Shown: positions 5,607 through 6,323 of the stretch, in pieces | Position numbering within the stretch: position 1 is the stretch's first letter | Layout: each line of letters opens with the position of its first letter | Assembly (NCBI GenBank): GCA_014729735.1 | Contig: WJJN01000182.1 | Coordinates: forward strand, 1 to 6,323 | Length of the DNA stretch: 6,323 bases | Direction of reading: 5' to 3' | Source: Candidatus Zhuqueibacterota bacterium | GTDB lineage: Bacteria > Zhuqueibacterota > Zhuqueibacteria > Thermofontimicrobiales > Thiofontviventaceae | Translations under genes and position numbers: made by a program | The notes under the pieces: generated by a model | Told to the model about the DNA's origin: nothing | What the model saw: the letters and a program-made list of their open reading frames with translations, nothing else | The model's database searches: none

Positions 5607-6323
5607 TCATGCTTTTACCACATTCTGGCAATTACCTGCCAGAAACGTTTTGATATTCGTCGCCGTATTTTCCAGAATTCTTTCCAATGCTTCCTGACTA
5701 TAAAAAGCAATATGCGGTGTAAAGACGACGTTATCTTTGCTTAGCAGAATATGATCCTTCACAATCTTGCCCATCTCGTCGATTTTCTTTTGATCGTAAA
5801 GCAACTGCTTCTCTTCTTTAATCAATCCCTCTCCTTCTAATACATCGAGTCCGATGCCAGACAGAATTTTCTGATCCAGCGCCTCTATGAGCGCCTCGGT
5901 GTCCGCAATCGCACCGCGTGCCGTATTGATCAAAATCGCTCCGCGCTTGATTTTCTGAATGGTTTCTTTATTTATCAAATGATGAGTGTGCTTATTATAC
6001 GGTACGTTCAGAGAAATGATATCCGAATTTCCGAGCAGCGTATCCATTGATACATATTTGAAATCCAACACTTCCGCCAGCATTTTATTTTGATTGACAT
6101 CATACGCCAGCACATCCATGTCAAAGCCTTTGGCGATTTTTATGACATTCAATCCAATGAATCCCGCACCGATCACGCCAAGTGTTTTTCTTTTCAGATC
6201 AAATCCTTTTAGACCGTCGATCGAGAAATCGCGACGGATGGTTTTCATATAGGCTTTGTGAACATTCCGCGACAAAGCGAGTATGAGCGCGAACGTATGT
6301 TCGGCAACGGTATTTTCTCCATA
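5607..6323 (-). CDS. D-isomer-specific 2-hydroxyacid dehydrogenase (D-lactate dehydrogenase-like), 5' end cut by window edge
   Basis: The open frame continues through the right edge, giving 238 visible residues beginning with YGENTVAEHTFALILA, which is internal to the family. Roughly the first 95-100 residues are outside. The enzyme would interconvert a D-2-hydroxyacid and a 2-oxoacid with NAD(H). Visible are the Rossmann motif GAGFIG (fragment residues 52-57), the NAD-selecting aspartate in AYDVN (D75), and the catalytic trio typical of the family: Arg in NTARGAI (R136), Glu in LDVLEGEG (E165) and His in FTPHIAFYSQEALE (H204). The wording of the C-terminal part (TPHIAFYS, insert of about 35 residues between Glu and His) is closest to fermentative D-lactate dehydrogenases. 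Other hydroxyacids remain possible. Being upstream of pyruvate-complex genes is consistent with a lactate-pyruvate role, but the 79-base gap and hairpin leave cotranscription open. Confidence 0.92.
   Translation of the reverse strand, partial: YGENTVAEHTFALILALSRNVHKAYMKTIRRDFSIDGLKGFDLKRKTLGVIGAGFIGLNVIKIAKGFDMDVLAYDVNQNKMLAEVLDFKYVSMDTLLGNSDIISLNVPYNKHTHHLINKETIQKIKRGAILINTARGAIADTEALIEALDQKILSGIGLDVLEGEGLIKEEKQLLYDQKKIDEMGKIVKDHILLSKDNVVFTPHIAFYSQEALERILENTATNIKTFLAGNCQNVVKA

Noticed and set aside
6273..6275. TTG as a possible start codon of the hydroxyacid dehydrogenase
   Set aside because: The frame continues upstream to the window edge with conserved family sequence (YGENTVAEHTF), so this TTG is an internal leucine.

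Overview
The window is a compact, single-direction gene cluster on the minus strand. It encodes a pyruvate-dehydrogenase-type 2-oxoacid dehydrogenase complex together with the enzyme that starts its lipoylation. In transcription order (high to low coordinates) it holds: the C-terminal two thirds of a D-isomer-specific 2-hydroxyacid dehydrogenase, cut by the right edge (5607-6323); lipB octanoyltransferase (4712-5527); E1 alpha (3639-4694); E1 beta (2662-3639); E2 acyltransferase (1349-2659); a 269-base AT-rich spacer; and lpd, the E3 dihydrolipoamide dehydrogenase, cut by the left edge (1-1079). No convincing gene lies on the plus strand. The plus-strand reading frames are shadows of these well-recognised proteins.

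The genes fit one pathway. LipB would transfer octanoyl from acyl carrier protein to the E2 lipoyl lysine, and a LipA (not in this window) would add sulfur. E1 alpha/beta decarboxylates the 2-oxoacid with thiamine diphosphate. E2 passes the acyl group to CoA, and E3 reoxidises the dihydrolipoyl arm. The upstream hydroxyacid dehydrogenase looks like a D-lactate dehydrogenase, which would link lactate and pyruvate to the same complex. Spacing from lipB to E2 is very tight (17 nt, a 1-nt TAATG overlap, then 2 nt), so these four genes very probably share a transcript. Purine-rich Shine-Dalgarno sequences precede E1 alpha, E1 beta, E2 and lpd.

The split E1 alpha/beta, a single-lipoyl-domain E2 and an E3 with a GGICLNWGC active site suggest a bacterium with a Bacillus/archaeal-style complex rather than the single-chain AceE type. 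I infer an environmental Gram-negative lineage, perhaps FCB/Calditrichota-like, but the window has no phylogenetic marker and this is weak.

The coding content is ordinary. What deserves a second look is non-coding: an AT-rich spacer element with imperfect terminal inverted repeats and three copies of one 9-mer before lpd, a 12-bp perfect palindrome near the lpd start, and a GC-richer hairpin before lipB that lacks a terminator U-run. LipB also departs from its family at several normally conserved positions. I see no evidence for an undescribed multi-gene system.
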